From NCBI GenBank assembly GCA_028689545.1, contig JAQVCX010000002.1, forward strand, positions 1 to 64,000: a stretch of 64,000 nucleotides of DNA, in the 5' to 3' direction. Below the pieces are notes generated by a model. The model was not told where the DNA came from and did no database searches. It saw only the letters and a program-made list of their open reading frames with translations. A program made the position numbers and the translations under genes. Below are positions 1 through 9,385 of this stretch, piece by piece; position 1 is the stretch's first letter; the number at the start of each line of letters is the position of its first letter. Source of the DNA: Parabacteroides sp. Its GTDB lineage: Bacteria; Bacteroidota; Bacteroidia; Bacteroidales; Tannerellaceae.

Positions 1-666
1 ATCCCAACGAACGTTTCCCTCGCCAAGCATTCCCCGGTCGCTATCAGTCATGTGAATATGGTGAAGCCTGTCGCCTGCCGCGACAACGGGCTCATAAAAA
101 CTAGTCTCTTCTATATTCATATGGAAAGTATCCAGATGCAAAGATAGATTCGGTGCGTCTACGCGTTTGATAAAGCGCAAGACTTCCTCCGCGGAAGTAC
201 ACATATAGCTTTCATAGCGATTGATCGGCTCTATACCGATCGTGATTCCGGATTGGTCGGCGTATTCGGCAACCTCCGCCCATACTTCACAAAGAGTATT
301 CTCTTCTTCCGGTGTTCGCTGTTTGCCGGAGAAGACTCCGATGCCAGCATGTAAGACACCTCCCAAGTAATCAACCCCCAGTTCGCTCGCTTTATCCAGT
401 GCCGTCTTGATTAGGCGAGTCGCTTCCTTGGGATAAAAAGGAATATGCGCTTCTTTGGGGAGGTTAAGAGAACAGGTCGCTTTCAATCCATGTTGTTTCA
501 ATTGTCGCTTTACGGTTGCCGCGTCGAACTCCATGGAAGGCGGCAATAAGATTTCCAGCAAATCAAAACCGGCGGCAGATGCTTGCTGGATGGCGAAAAG
601 ACCGCCTTCAGGTGTCCACATAGGAGGTATCCAAGAAAGGATGGAAGCGCCGAAAGTAGGATTCAT
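1..666 (-). CDS. Sugar isomerase/epimerase, TIM-barrel family (partial)
   Basis: The first 222 codons of a gene that runs off the left edge. The protein belongs to the xylose-isomerase-like TIM-barrel epimerases, a family that includes D-tagatose and D-psicose 3-epimerases and uses a divalent metal to epimerise ketoses. Visible family motifs are GIEPINRYES (metal-ligand Glu), LHLDTFHM (Asp and His) and, at the cut end, HMTDSDRGMLGEGNVRW, which matches the SDRG-(M/T)-x-G-x-G stretch of ketose 3-epimerases. No signal peptide is seen, so it should be cytoplasmic. The start ATG lies 22 bases after the stop of the winged-helix gene, so the two are probably co-transcribed. The true substrate cannot be read from the sequence. 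Confidence 0.85.
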   Translation of the reverse strand, partial: MNPTFGASILSWIPPMWTPEGGLFAIQQASAAGFDLLEILLPPSMEFDAATVKRQLKQHGLKATCSLNLPKEAHIPFYPKEATRLIKTALDKASELGVDYLGGVLHAGIGVFSGKQRTPEEENTLCEVWAEVAEYADQSGITIGIEPINRYESYMCTSAEEVLRFIKRVDAPNLSLHLDTFHMNIEETSFYEPVVAAGDRLHHIHMTDSDRGMLGEGNVRWD

Positions 667-687
667 GATTGTATCGTTTTTATGTGT

Positions 688-903
688 TTAAAAGTAGAAA
701 TTAGTACCCGGACAGAAGATAGGATGGCTGCTGGTGTCATCAATTTCAATCTTGTTTTCTCTAGCGAGCCAACCGATAGCAGACCATAGATCCGCGTCTG
801 TAAGGGTAGATTTTGCTCTCAACGCCTCAAAGCTCCAATGTTGGCCATCTGAAAGTAAATTCCAGACAATTCCTGCATTCAATCCGATTGATCCTTTTGT
901 CAT
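688..903 (-). CDS. Small winged-helix protein, DUF2582 type
   Basis: A 71-residue protein made of one small winged helix-turn-helix fold, as in the Bacteroidetes DUF2582 family. Recognisable parts are a first helix with IVWNLL, a second with SFEALRAKSTL and a recognition-like helix DADLWSAIGWLARENKI, followed by a short beta wing. Family members have no established function; DNA or protein binding is only inferred from the fold. It sits directly upstream of the epimerase gene with a 22-base gap and could be an accessory or regulatory protein for it. The 126 bases upstream to the next gene hold no other gene. Confidence 0.75.
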   Translation of the reverse strand: MTKGSIGLNAGIVWNLLSDGQHWSFEALRAKSTLTDADLWSAIGWLARENKIEIDDTSSHPIFCPGTNFYF

Positions 904-1029
904 GATAAAATCTGTTTTATGTTTATGGTATATATAATGTCTATATTATTATAACAGATGATGCCCGGTAAAAGTATGTTGCGTTGAGATAAATAAACTA
1001 AAAACAGGGATCTCCTGACGCATTGAATT

Positions 1030-2523
1030 TTATTCCTTGAAGTCGGCAAATATAGATTCGTCGTATACGTTATGTTCCCTTTTGTCGTGGAATGGATACC
1101 ATACTTGGGCAAAGAACGGATTCCCTTTAGCGATCTCGTCGTAATTCCAAGGAAGCGGCAGGCATTCCGGGCACCAATGGCCGCCTAATAATATTAATGT
1201 AGGAGAGGCCTTGAAACGGTGACCGAATTGGCATTCCCAATCAAGTGGGGTCGATAAGTCTCCTTTTGTCATGGCCGGGGACAAGCATTTCCCTCCCCTA
1301 AATCTCGCCGCTTTACGCATATCCTCGATATCCCATTCTGACTTCGGCTTGCTTTCATCATAGCCATGATCCAGAAGGACTGGTGTCTCGGAGGGGCGTT
1401 CTGTCCGGATCTTATCCCAATCTGGGATCGCTTGCCAAGCCTCATACGAGCCGAAATAGGCGGATATACGATCTTGTTGTCTGTTCTTGATCCAGTTACG
1501 GGTTCCCAGCCCCGGCTTTTTAGCGATCGCTCCCATACCTAGTTTTATGAAGATAGGAGGGACGATCTTTGCCAGACGGAAATACCAAGGGACTTGGCTG
1601 GCCATCCATTTGAAATAATCGTCGCAAGTTTGGTTGCTGCGGAAATGCAGATATCCTTCCAATAGGTCAGAATCGGTATACCATTGCCCGTGGAAATTAC
1701 GGATAGCGAACCAGTTTGGTTCGAATATTTTCTCTGGGGCGGGACAGCCTATCGCTTTTAGCAATTTACGCTCGAACTCATAATTCGTCAAGCGGAAAGA
1801 CGGGCCGCTACTGATATTATAGAAGCGGTTCCAAAACTCGTTCGGCACTTCCTCCTCGCATACATTCGCTAATAAGCGGCCGGAATCCTCGGCGGTAGCC
1901 CATTCCAGCACGCCATCTAGCGGCACATGAAATGTGATAGGGTCCGATCCCTTGAACAATAATTCGGGGCATAAGATACCGGTTTGGCGAAGGCACGCCC
2001 AATGTTTGATTCCCGACTCCACGAAAATACGTTCGGCTATTGTTTTCGAGATGGCATAATGATCATAGACACTTATATTGATCGGATCTCCTGTGCGTCC
2101 CCAATGAACCGGTGCGTTACGGTGGCCGGTTTGCGCCACGGAGCCGATATAGACTACCTTGATCTGGTCCGCGTTTGGTTGTGCTTTTACGGCATCCGCT
2201 ATATATTGGGCGGCGGTCGTGTTTACTTTCAAGGTCTTTTTAGGGAAATAGTCCGCTGCCGGAGAAACCATTCCACCTACATGCAATACGTAGTCTGCCC
2301 CAGTTACTCCATTTAAGACATCCTGATAACTCGTCAAGTCTCCCCAAACGATACGGATCCCTTCTATGGCCTCATATACGGCCAATTTCTCTTTATTGAT
2401 TTTGCTCGGACGAGCCAAGAGTGTTATGTTAAAACGATCTAGCCGCTTGGACAATTCGACCAATCCGGCATGTCCCATCGTCCCGGTGGCTCCGGTCAGA
2501 AAGACGGTCTTTTTACTTCTCAT
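1030..2523 (-). CDS. NAD(P)-dependent SDR epimerase/reductase with C-terminal zinc ribbon
   Basis: A 497-residue protein. The first ~340 residues are an extended short-chain dehydrogenase: the Rossmann motif TGATGTMGHAG lies at residues 10-20 and the catalytic Tyr-x3-Lys is in YDHYAISK. The family acts on sugar-nucleotide, steroid or isoprenoid-like substrates; none can be chosen here. The last ~100 residues add a compact Cys/His module (GGKCLSP, WECQFGHRF, HWCPEC) that resembles the zinc ribbons of DNA-associated proteins, which is unusual on an SDR. The gene stands alone between tRNA-Glu and the winged-helix gene on the same strand. No signal peptide is visible. The dehydrogenase assignment is firm; the role of the tail is unknown. 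Confidence 0.8.
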   Translation of the reverse strand: MRSKKTVFLTGATGTMGHAGLVELSKRLDRFNITLLARPSKINKEKLAVYEAIEGIRIVWGDLTSYQDVLNGVTGADYVLHVGGMVSPAADYFPKKTLKVNTTAAQYIADAVKAQPNADQIKVVYIGSVAQTGHRNAPVHWGRTGDPINISVYDHYAISKTIAERIFVESGIKHWACLRQTGILCPELLFKGSDPITFHVPLDGVLEWATAEDSGRLLANVCEEEVPNEFWNRFYNISSGPSFRLTNYEFERKLLKAIGCPAPEKIFEPNWFAIRNFHGQWYTDSDLLEGYLHFRSNQTCDDYFKWMASQVPWYFRLAKIVPPIFIKLGMGAIAKKPGLGTRNWIKNRQQDRISAYFGSYEAWQAIPDWDKIRTERPSETPVLLDHGYDESKPKSEWDIEDMRKAARFRGGKCLSPAMTKGDLSTPLDWECQFGHRFKASPTLILLGGHWCPECLPLPWNYDEIAKGNPFFAQVWYPFHDKREHNVYDESIFADFKE

Positions 2524-2578
2524 GATAAATTAATGTATAATAAAAGACTTAGGATGCTAATTGGATAGCGAAGGTATA

Positions 2579-2611
2579 TAAAAAAAAGCTCCCAACCAAT
2601 AGATTGAGAAC
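2579..2611 (-). terminator. Terminator after tRNA-Glu
   Basis: On the minus strand a 10-bp stem with three G-U pairs and a TATT loop is followed by eight or more T residues. It starts six bases after the tRNA-Glu 3' end, so it fits a rho-independent terminator of the tRNA transcript. Confidence 0.75.
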
Positions 2612-2616
2612 TTTTG

Positions 2617-2688
2617 TAGTGGATACGAGAATCGAACTCGTATTACATGCGTGAGAGGCATGTGTCCTAACCGTTAGACGAATCCACC
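2617..2688 (-). tRNA. tRNA-Glu (CTC)
   Basis: A full cloverleaf of 72 bases can be drawn: acceptor GGTGGAT/ATCCACT, U8, an anticodon stem CATGC/GCATG with loop CTCTCAC (anticodon CTC), and a T arm with TTCGATT. The discriminator base is A and CCA is not encoded. It is a single-gene unit with its own promoter and terminator. Confidence 0.93.
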
Positions 2689-2719
2689 ATTTGGGTGTCA
2701 TTGTTTTTGTTTGACGATG

Positions 2720-2750
2720 CAAAGGTAGATATATTTTTTAAACCTGCAAT
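2720..2750 (-). promoter_or_regulatory. Promoter for tRNA-Glu
   Basis: Read on the minus strand: ATTG at -33 (2750-2747), a 19-base spacer, then TACCTTTG at -7 (2727-2720). This matches the Bacteroidetes primary sigma consensus TTTG-N19-TAnnTTTG except for one base, and lies about 30 bases before the tRNA. Confidence 0.75.
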
Positions 2751-2862
2751 AGTTGTGGCTATTTTTTTTGATAAAAAACTGCGGTTCTTATCAAAATGGC
2801 AAGAAAATGGGGCGAATACCACTAAAAGGCGTTAAAAGTAGTTGCGATTTCATTGTCCTTTC

Positions 2863-2894
2863 ATTGTTGGTACTGTTTATTTATTCTACCTTTG
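2863..2894 (+). promoter_or_regulatory. Candidate promoter for mutA-mutB
   Basis: ATTG (2863-2866), 20 bases, then TACCTTTG (2887-2894) gives a good -7 box and an acceptable -33 box. Transcription would start near 2902, about 58 bases before the mutA ATG. No riboswitch-like structure is seen in that short leader. Confidence 0.6.
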
Positions 2895-2959
2895 CCTTCT
2901 GTAATTGAACAAAATAGTATTGAACATTACTAATACCAGTTTAATAAACAACTAATATT

Positions 2960-4819
2960 ATGGCAGAACTTAAAGAAAAACTTTTCTCTGAATTCGCTCC
3001 TGTATCTACTGAAGAGTGGATGGCGAAGATAACGGCCGACCTGAAAGGGGTTCCGTTTGAGAAAAAGCTTGTTTGGAAGACAGGCGAAGGGTTTAATGTA
3101 AATCCTTTCTATCGTGCAGAAGACATCGAGGGATTAAAGACGACGGAGTCTCTTCCCGGTGAATTCCCCTTTGTCCGCGGAACTAAGAAAGACAACGATT
3201 GGAAGGTACGCCAGAACATTGAAGTTTGCTGCTTCAAGGGTGCTAACGAGAAAGCACTCGACCTTTTGACAAAAGGTGTTACTTCTCTTGGTTTCATCAT
3301 CAAGGGTGATGAGGTAAACGAGGAGAACATCGCTACTTTGTTAGAAGGTATCTGTCCGGCTTCCGTAGAATTGAACTTCAATACTTGCAACTGCAAAGCA
3401 GAGAAGTTGATCGGTATCTTGGCTGACTACTTCAAAGGCAAGGGCGTTGACGCGGAAAAGTGCTACGGTTCTGTAAACTATGACGCTTTCAAGAACCCTT
3501 TAGTAAAAGGTAAAGAAAACAGAGAATGGGTAGAGGGTGCCGCGGCCGTGCTCAAGGCTGGACAGGCATTGCCCAACTACCGCGTATTGGCTGTAAACAC
3601 GTTCCTTTTCAACAATGCGGGCGCTTACATCTCTCAAGAATTGGGTTACGCCTTAGCTTGGGGTAACGATTTGATGGCTAAACTTACCGAGGCTGGGTTC
3701 TCTGTAGACGAGGTCGCCAAGAAGATCAAGTTCAATTTCGGTATCAGCTCTAACTACTTCATGGAAATCGCTAAGTTCCGTGCGGCTCGTTGGTTGTGGG
3801 CCGAGATCGTGGCCGCTTATAAGCCGGCTTGCGAATGCGCTTGCAAGATGGTTGCTCACGCGCAGACTTCGGAGTGGAACATGACGGTTTACGATGCTCA
3901 CGTGAACTTGCTTCGTTCTCAGACTGAGGCTATGTCTGCCGCTCTTGCCGGTGTGGATTCTATCACGGTTCGCCCGTTTGATAAGATTTACCAGACTCCA
4001 GACGATTTCTCTGAGCGTATCGCACGCAACCAACAATTATTATTGAAGGAAGAGTGCCACTTGGATAAGGTTGTTGACCCGTCTGCCGGTTCTTATTATG
4101 TAGAGATATTGACGAACTCCTTGGCTGATGTAGCATGGAAGTCATTCTTGGAGGTTGAGGATAAAGGTGGATTCTCCGTTGCCGTGAACGCGGGTGAGAT
4201 CCAGAATGCCGTAAACGCTTCGAATGCCGCTCGTAAGAAAGCGGTCGCTACCCGTCGTGAGATCCTGTTGGGATCTAACCAGTATCCTAACTTCACGGAA
4301 GTAGCAGCCGATAAGCATCAAGAAACCGATTCTTGCTGCTGTGGCGGTGGCCATTGCGGTGAGGCTACGATTCCGGTTCTTGATTTCTCACGCGGCGCTT
4401 CCGAGTTTGAGGTTTTGCGTATGGCGACAGAGAAGAGTGGTAAGACTCCGAAGGTATTCATGTTGACGATCGGTAACTTGGCGATGCGTTTGGCTCGTTC
4501 ACAGTTCTCCGGTAACTTCTTCGGTTGTGCCGGATATAAGATAATTGACAACTTAGGCTTCGATACGGTTGAGGCTGGTGTTGAGGCTGCTGTCAAGGCG
4601 GGTGCCGAGATCGTGGTTCTTTGCTCTAGTGATGACGAGTATGCTGAGTTGGCTCCTGCGGCTTACAAGGCTTTGGCCGGACGTGCCGAATTTGTTGTGG
4701 CCGGAGCTCCCGCTTGTGCGGACGACTTGAAGGCTCAAGGCATCGACCAGTTTGTAAATGTTAAGAGCAATGTGCTTGAGACATTGAAAGCATTCAACGT
4801 TAAATTAGGAATCGCTTAA
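2960..4819 (+). CDS. mutA: Methylmalonyl-CoA mutase small subunit
   Basis: A 619-residue subunit of the heterodimeric methylmalonyl-CoA mutase, which interconverts succinyl-CoA and (R)-methylmalonyl-CoA in the propionate pathway. It has the substrate-barrel fold of the large subunit (SSNYFMEIAKFRAARWLWAE, AHAQTSEWNMTVYD) followed by a degenerate B12-binding-like domain. As in other MutA proteins, the cobalamin His motif DxHxxG is missing in the C-terminal domain, so this chain is structural. The linker near residue 458 carries an odd Cys/Gly-rich string, SCCCGGGHCG. The mutB start is 12 bases downstream, so the two genes form one operon. Propionate production by this route is typical of Bacteroidales. 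Codon choice looks like that of a highly expressed gene. Confidence 0.96.
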   Translation: MAELKEKLFSEFAPVSTEEWMAKITADLKGVPFEKKLVWKTGEGFNVNPFYRAEDIEGLKTTESLPGEFPFVRGTKKDNDWKVRQNIEVCCFKGANEKALDLLTKGVTSLGFIIKGDEVNEENIATLLEGICPASVELNFNTCNCKAEKLIGILADYFKGKGVDAEKCYGSVNYDAFKNPLVKGKENREWVEGAAAVLKAGQALPNYRVLAVNTFLFNNAGAYISQELGYALAWGNDLMAKLTEAGFSVDEVAKKIKFNFGISSNYFMEIAKFRAARWLWAEIVAAYKPACECACKMVAHAQTSEWNMTVYDAHVNLLRSQTEAMSAALAGVDSITVRPFDKIYQTPDDFSERIARNQQLLLKEECHLDKVVDPSAGSYYVEILTNSLADVAWKSFLEVEDKGGFSVAVNAGEIQNAVNASNAARKKAVATRREILLGSNQYPNFTEVAADKHQETDSCCCGGGHCGEATIPVLDFSRGASEFEVLRMATEKSGKTPKVFMLTIGNLAMRLARSQFSGNFFGCAGYKIIDNLGFDTVEAGVEAAVKAGAEIVVLCSSDDEYAELAPAAYKALAGRAEFVVAGAPACADDLKAQGIDQFVNVKSNVLETLKAFNVKLGIA

Positions 4820-4831
4820 GTATAAACAATT

Positions 4832-6979
4832 ATGAGACCAAATTTTAAAAACATAGATATAAAGAATGCCGGATTCGCTGCGACTAACGCTGCCGAATGG
4901 GCAAAAGCCAATGGCATTGAGCCTAATTGGAAAACACCCGAGCATATCGAGGTGAAACCTGTATATACAAAAGAAGACCTAGAGGGCATGGAGCATTTGA
5001 ACTATGCTTCTGGTTTGCCTCCTTACTTACGTGGCCCGTATAGTGGTATGTACGCTATGCGTCCTTGGACAATCCGTCAGTATGCCGGTTTCTCCACCGC
5101 TGAGGAGTCTAACGCTTTCTATCGCCGTAACTTGGCTTCCGGTCAGAAAGGTTTGTCCGTAGCGTTCGACCTTCCGACTCACCGTGGTTACGATGCCGAC
5201 AACGAACGTGTGGTTGGTGATGTAGGTAAAGCGGGTGTATCTATCTGTTCCTTGGAGAACATGAAAGTGTTGTTCGATGGTATTCCTTTGAACAAGATGT
5301 CTGTTTCCATGACCATGAACGGTGGCGTGCTTCCGGTATTGGCGTTCTATATCAACGCGGGTTTGGAGCAAGGCGCTAAGTTGGAGGAAATGGCCGGTAC
5401 GATCCAGAACGATATCTTGAAAGAGTTTATGGTGCGTAATACCTATATCTACCCGCCAGAGTTCTCTATGAAGATTATCGCTGATATCTTCGAGTTTACC
5501 TCTCAGAAGATGCCGAAGTTCAACTCTATCTCTATCTCCGGTTACCATATGCAGGAGGCCGGCGCTACGGCTGATATCGAGATGGCTTATACGTTGTGCG
5601 ACGGTATGGAATATCTTCGTGCCGGTATCAACGCCGGTATCGACGTGGACGCGTTCGCCCCTCGTTTGTCATTCTTCTGGGCTATCGGCGTAAATCACTT
5701 CATGGAGATCGCCAAGATGCGTGCGGCTCGTATGTTGTGGGCGAAGATCGTGAAGAGCTTCGGCGCGAAGAACCCGAAATCATTGGCGTTGCGTACACAC
5801 TGCCAGACTTCCGGTTGGTCGTTGACCGAGCAGGATCCGTTCAATAACGTAGGACGTACTTGTATCGAGGCTATGGCCGCTACATTAGGACATACGCAGT
5901 CTTTGCATACGAACGCGTTGGACGAGGCGATCGCTTTGCCGACCGACTTCTCCGCTCGTATCGCTCGTAATACGCAGATTTACATTCAGGAAGAAACTAA
6001 GATCTGTAAGGAGATCGACCCATGGGCTGGTTCTTACTATGTAGAGTCTTTGACGAATGAATTGGTACACAAAGGCTGGGCATTGATCCAAGAGATCGAG
6101 AGCATGGGTGGTATGGCGAAAGCCATCGAGACGGGTCTTCCTAAAATGCGTATCGAGGAAGCTGCCGCTCGTACGCAGGCTCGTATCGACTCTGGCGTTC
6201 AGACAATCGTCGGCGTTAACAAATATCGTTTGGCGAAGGAGGCTCCGATCGATATCCTTGAGATCGATAACACGGCCGTACGTAACGAGCAGATCACCGC
6301 TCTGAAGGAGTTGCGTGCGAAGCGTGACGAGGCCGCTGTTCAACAAGCCTTGGCTGATATCACGGAGTGCGTGAAGACGAAGAAGGGTAATTTATTAGAG
6401 TTGGCTGTTAAGGCTGCCGGCTTGCGTGCGTCGTTGGGAGAGATCTCCGATGCTTGCGAGGTGGTCGTAGGTCGTTATAAAGCAATTATTAGAACTATTT
6501 CAGGCGTGTATTCATCAGAAACTAAGAAAGACGCAGACTTCCAGAAAGCTTGCGAGCTTTGCGAGCAATTCGCTAAGAAAGAGGGCCGTCAGCCTCGTAT
6601 CATGGTAGCTAAGATGGGTCAGGACGGACACGACCGTGGCGCGAAGGTAGTCGCTACCGGTTACGCCGACTGTGGTTTCGACGTAGATATGGGACCCTTG
6701 TTCCAGACTCCGGCCGAGGCTGCCCGTCAAGCCGTGGAGAACGACGTTCACGTAATGGGTGTTTCTTCTTTGGCCGCCGGTCATAAGACGTTGGTTCCGC
6801 AGGTTATCGAGGAGTTGAAGAAATTAGGTCGTGAGGATATCATCGTTATCGCTGGTGGCGTGATTCCGGCTCAAGACTACGACTTCTTGTATAAGGCAGG
6901 TGTTGCCGCTATCTTCGGTCCGGGTACTTCCGTAGCGAAGGCAGCTGTGCAGATCCTTGAGATCTTATTAGGCGAATAA
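4832..6979 (+). CDS. mutB: Methylmalonyl-CoA mutase large (catalytic) subunit
   Basis: A 715-residue adenosylcobalamin-dependent catalytic subunit. The N-terminal two thirds form the CoA-substrate barrel ([48 protein letters not shown]). The C-terminal 130 residues are the B12 domain, with the lower-ligand His motif GQDGHDRG, then VSSLAAGHK and VIAGGVIP, the DxHxxG-SxL-GG signature. Length and motif order match full-length MutB. It works with MutA to link succinyl-CoA to methylmalonyl-CoA for propionate formation and so needs cobalamin; a B12 riboswitch lies 2.2 kb downstream. A strong terminator follows 25 bases after the stop, ending the two-gene operon. Confidence 0.97.
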   Translation: MRPNFKNIDIKNAGFAATNAAEWAKANGIEPNWKTPEHIEVKPVYTKEDLEGMEHLNYASGLPPYLRGPYSGMYAMRPWTIRQYAGFSTAEESNAFYRRNLASGQKGLSVAFDLPTHRGYDADNERVVGDVGKAGVSICSLENMKVLFDGIPLNKMSVSMTMNGGVLPVLAFYINAGLEQGAKLEEMAGTIQNDILKEFMVRNTYIYPPEFSMKIIADIFEFTSQKMPKFNSISISGYHMQEAGATADIEMAYTLCDGMEYLRAGINAGIDVDAFAPRLSFFWAIGVNHFMEIAKMRAARMLWAKIVKSFGAKNPKSLALRTHCQTSGWSLTEQDPFNNVGRTCIEAMAATLGHTQSLHTNALDEAIALPTDFSARIARNTQIYIQEETKICKEIDPWAGSYYVESLTNELVHKGWALIQEIESMGGMAKAIETGLPKMRIEEAAARTQARIDSGVQTIVGVNKYRLAKEAPIDILEIDNTAVRNEQITALKELRAKRDEAAVQQALADITECVKTKKGNLLELAVKAAGLRASLGEISDACEVVVGRYKAIIRTISGVYSSETKKDADFQKACELCEQFAKKEGRQPRIMVAKMGQDGHDRGAKVVATGYADCGFDVDMGPLFQTPAEAARQAVENDVHVMGVSSLAAGHKTLVPQVIEELKKLGREDIIVIAGGVIPAQDYDFLYKAGVAAIFGPGTSVAKAAVQILEILLGE

Positions 6980-7001
6980 TGAGTTTTGATATTTAATAAA
7001 G

Positions 7002-7037
7002 GGAGGCGCACCTGTTAATTTCTCGTGCGCCTTTTTT
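7002..7037 (+). terminator. Terminator of mutAB operon
   Basis: A perfect 7-bp stem GGCGCAC/GTGCGCC with a 13-base loop is followed by six T residues. It lies directly after mutB and separates it from the next gene. Confidence 0.88.
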
Positions 7038-7055
7038 AATTGTATATATGTAAGT

Positions 7056-8297
7056 ATGGATAGAGATTTGTTCGAGGATGAGTTCACGAAGAAGGAGAAG
7101 AACGAGATTTTGCCGGTCATAAAGAAAGGAAAGGGAAAGCTCACTTCCGCTCAACAGGAATTTAATCGATTGAATAAAAAAATAGCTCGGTTGAGGTCGG
7201 ACTTGTTGTCGCTACCCGATAAGAAACGTAAGGTAGAGGCATTCTATCGGGAGCACGTATTGCCTGTAGGGATTGAGTATAACCGGATATTCATGGAGCT
7301 GCTGGTCTATTGGGATGGGGTATACGAAAAAGGGGAGTTGGGCTCTGCCGATTTGTGTTCTTTGTCCGCCATTATTATAGATAGAGCCCTTCTCCTTGAG
7401 GAGCGGTCGACAGAGTTGGATGATGAGACCTTGAAAAGTTTGCAGGCTTTGAGAAGAAAACATGAATTCATACAGTCTGGATTGACAAAGCGGGAATTTG
7501 AGAAACAACAAGTGCGGGAGGCCCTTGCTTCGTTTGAGCTACTTACCGGTTATAAGGCAACGGCAAAAATGAAAAAGGCAAAGACTGGAGAAGAGTTGGA
7601 TGAGTTGATACGTGAATTCTTTGAGAATAAAAACAAGGAGAAGAAAGAGGCGGAAACGAACACCTCCGATGATAATAGCTCCACGGAAGAACACGCCGAG
7701 GAGCAGGAGGAGAAATATACCAAGAGAAAGATGACGCAAGCGGAATTGAAGCGAAAGCAGAAAGAGGAGGAAGCCGCGAAGTCGATACGTTCTATCTATA
7801 TGGCCTTGGCGAAGACGTTGCATCCTGATCTGGAGACGGACTCGGCGTTGCGCGCCTTGAAGGAGGAGCGGATGAAACAACTGACCGAGGCGTATAGGAA
7901 CAAGGATCTCGCTAGATTGCTGTGCATGCAAGTGGAATGGCAGGAGGAGGAAAAGGGGATTGACCCGGCTATTCAATCGAATGAGATCATAAAAGGATAC
8001 AATAAGATATTGCGGAAGCAATTGGAGGATCTGGACTTGGAGATGAGTATGGCCGTTTATATGGGAAGCGGACTTCCCGGGGAACTTTGCGCCTTGCTGG
8101 TCGTTTCGTCGGAAGAACTGGACGTTGAGTTAGATCTTTTCTTGCAGTCTGAGAAATCGGAACTAGAATCCTTTAAGAGTGAGAGTAAATCGATGCGGAG
8201 CAAGCGGGGAATCAAGAGGATGATCCGGGAGTTTGATGATCAGGAGGATCTTGATGCCGCTTTTGGAGAGGTGCTTTTGGGTCTGTTAAAAAAATAG
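7056..8297 (+). CDS. Coiled-coil protein with J-domain-like HPD segment
   Basis: A 413-residue soluble, highly charged protein. Residues ~1-230 are mostly helical, Lys/Glu-rich and likely coiled coil, with an acidic low-complexity stretch around 195-225. Residues ~240-290 read YMALAKTLHPDLETDS then EERMKQLTEAYRNKDLARLL, which has the HPD tripeptide (residues 256-258) and helix III pattern of a J domain, so contact with DnaK-type Hsp70 is plausible. The C-terminal ~100 residues are again helical, with an acidic end. No signal peptide is present. coaW starts 11 bases after it, suggesting joint transcription. Function is unknown; the J-domain reading is the only clue. Confidence 0.7.
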   Translation: MDRDLFEDEFTKKEKNEILPVIKKGKGKLTSAQQEFNRLNKKIARLRSDLLSLPDKKRKVEAFYREHVLPVGIEYNRIFMELLVYWDGVYEKGELGSADLCSLSAIIIDRALLLEERSTELDDETLKSLQALRRKHEFIQSGLTKREFEKQQVREALASFELLTGYKATAKMKKAKTGEELDELIREFFENKNKEKKEAETNTSDDNSSTEEHAEEQEEKYTKRKMTQAELKRKQKEEEAAKSIRSIYMALAKTLHPDLETDSALRALKEERMKQLTEAYRNKDLARLLCMQVEWQEEEKGIDPAIQSNEIIKGYNKILRKQLEDLDLEMSMAVYMGSGLPGELCALLVVSSEELDVELDLFLQSEKSELESFKSESKSMRSKRGIKRMIREFDDQEDLDAAFGEVLLGLLKK

Positions 8298-8308
8298 TTA
8301 TAGGAATC

Positions 8309-9151
8309 ATGGGAATCGTTATAGGCATAGACGTGGGCGGTAGCACGACCAAGATCGTCGGCGTGGAGGACAAGGAGATCAAGAGTCCGATGTTCGTGAA
8401 AGCTACGGATCCGGTAACTTCGTTGTTCGGGGCCTTTGGTAAGTATATTTATGACAATAGCATCCCGCTCTCTACGATCGAGAAGGTGATCCTGACGGGG
8501 GTGGGCAGCGCCTATATCGACCAGCCTTTATATGGCTTACCTACCGCCAAGACGGATGAGTTTCTCGCGAATGGGCTAGGGGCGCAATATAATACGGGAC
8601 AGGACAGCTTGCTGGTGGTCAGTATGGGAACGGGGACTTCCTTTGTCAAGGTGCAAGGCTCCACGATCGAGCATATCGGGGGATTGGGTATCGGGGGCGG
8701 TACGATCCTCGGCTTGTCCAAGTTATTGTTGAAGACGTATGACTTCCTGCAGATCGCTTCTTTGGCGGAGCATGGCTCCTTGAATGATATCGACTTGCAT
8801 ATCCGGGATATCACGCCGCATCCGCTGCCCGGCTTGCCTTTGGACGTGACGGCCTCTATTTTCGGGAAGGCGGACGCGAACGCCAAGGTAGAGGATATCG
8901 CGCTCGGCATCGTCCATATGGTCTTGCAGACAATCGGGCAAGGGGCTGTTTTCGCCGCGTTGAATGGCGACATCAAGAATATCGTCTTGATCGGGAATCT
9001 GACCCGCCTGCCGCAATGCTCGGATATTTTCCCCCGGCTGGAGGAGATGTGCGATGTCCATTTCAAGATACCGGAGTACGCCGAGTATCGCACGGCTATC
9101 GGGGCCGCCCTATGCTATATCCAGAACCGGGAATATCGGGACATTTTTTGA
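8309..9151 (+). CDS. coaW: Type II pantothenate kinase
   Basis: A 280-residue kinase of the acetate/sugar kinase fold that phosphorylates pantothenate, the first committed step of coenzyme A synthesis. The N-terminal phosphate loop IGIDVGGSTTKIVGV, the VSMGTGTSFVKV segment and GGLGIGGGTILGLSKLL are typical of eukaryote-like type II enzymes (CoaW/Fumble family), which are usually insensitive to CoA feedback. Length is normal for the bacterial version. It follows the J-like gene with an 11-base gap. Its stop is followed by a promoter-like box and a cobalamin riboswitch, so the transcript probably ends nearby, although no clear terminator is visible. Confidence 0.9.
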   Translation: MGIVIGIDVGGSTTKIVGVEDKEIKSPMFVKATDPVTSLFGAFGKYIYDNSIPLSTIEKVILTGVGSAYIDQPLYGLPTAKTDEFLANGLGAQYNTGQDSLLVVSMGTGTSFVKVQGSTIEHIGGLGIGGGTILGLSKLLLKTYDFLQIASLAEHGSLNDIDLHIRDITPHPLPGLPLDVTASIFGKADANAKVEDIALGIVHMVLQTIGQGAVFAALNGDIKNIVLIGNLTRLPQCSDIFPRLEEMCDVHFKIPEYAEYRTAIGAALCYIQNREYRDIF

Positions 9152-9198
9152 GGAAAGTGTTAGGCTACATCAAAAACTTTACGTATCTTTGCTACACG

Positions 9199-9385
9199 CT
9201 TTGTTCCCTTTCGGTAATCGCCGATAGGGATTAAAAGGGAATCGGGTGAGAATCCCGGACAGTCCCGCTGCTGTAAGCTTCATAAACGGATTGAGCAATA
9301 CTTTGCCACTGTTCACTCAGATGAATGGGAAGGCGCTCAAAGACCGGAAGCAAGTCAGAAGACCTGCAAGGTGTGTATATTTTCG
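9199..9385 (+). promoter_or_regulatory. Cobalamin (AdoCbl) riboswitch
   Basis: The conserved B12-box layout is visible in order: a TTCCCTTTCGG segment, AAAAGGGAATCGGGTGAGAA, TCCCGGACAGTCCCGCTGCT, GTAAGC, and the closing half GACCGGAAGCAAGTCAGAAGACCTGC. A promoter -7 box TATCTTTG (9184-9191) places transcription start right at the 5' edge; its -33 box is poor. Cobalamin riboswitches repress B12 uptake or synthesis genes when cobalamin is plentiful. The next real gene is an outer-membrane barrel 390 bases downstream that appears to have its own promoter, so the regulated target is unclear. Confidence 0.92.

Noticed and set aside
900..1112. A 70-codon minus-strand frame after the SDR gene
   Set aside because: It overlaps the end of the SDR gene, is AT-driven and shows no domain.
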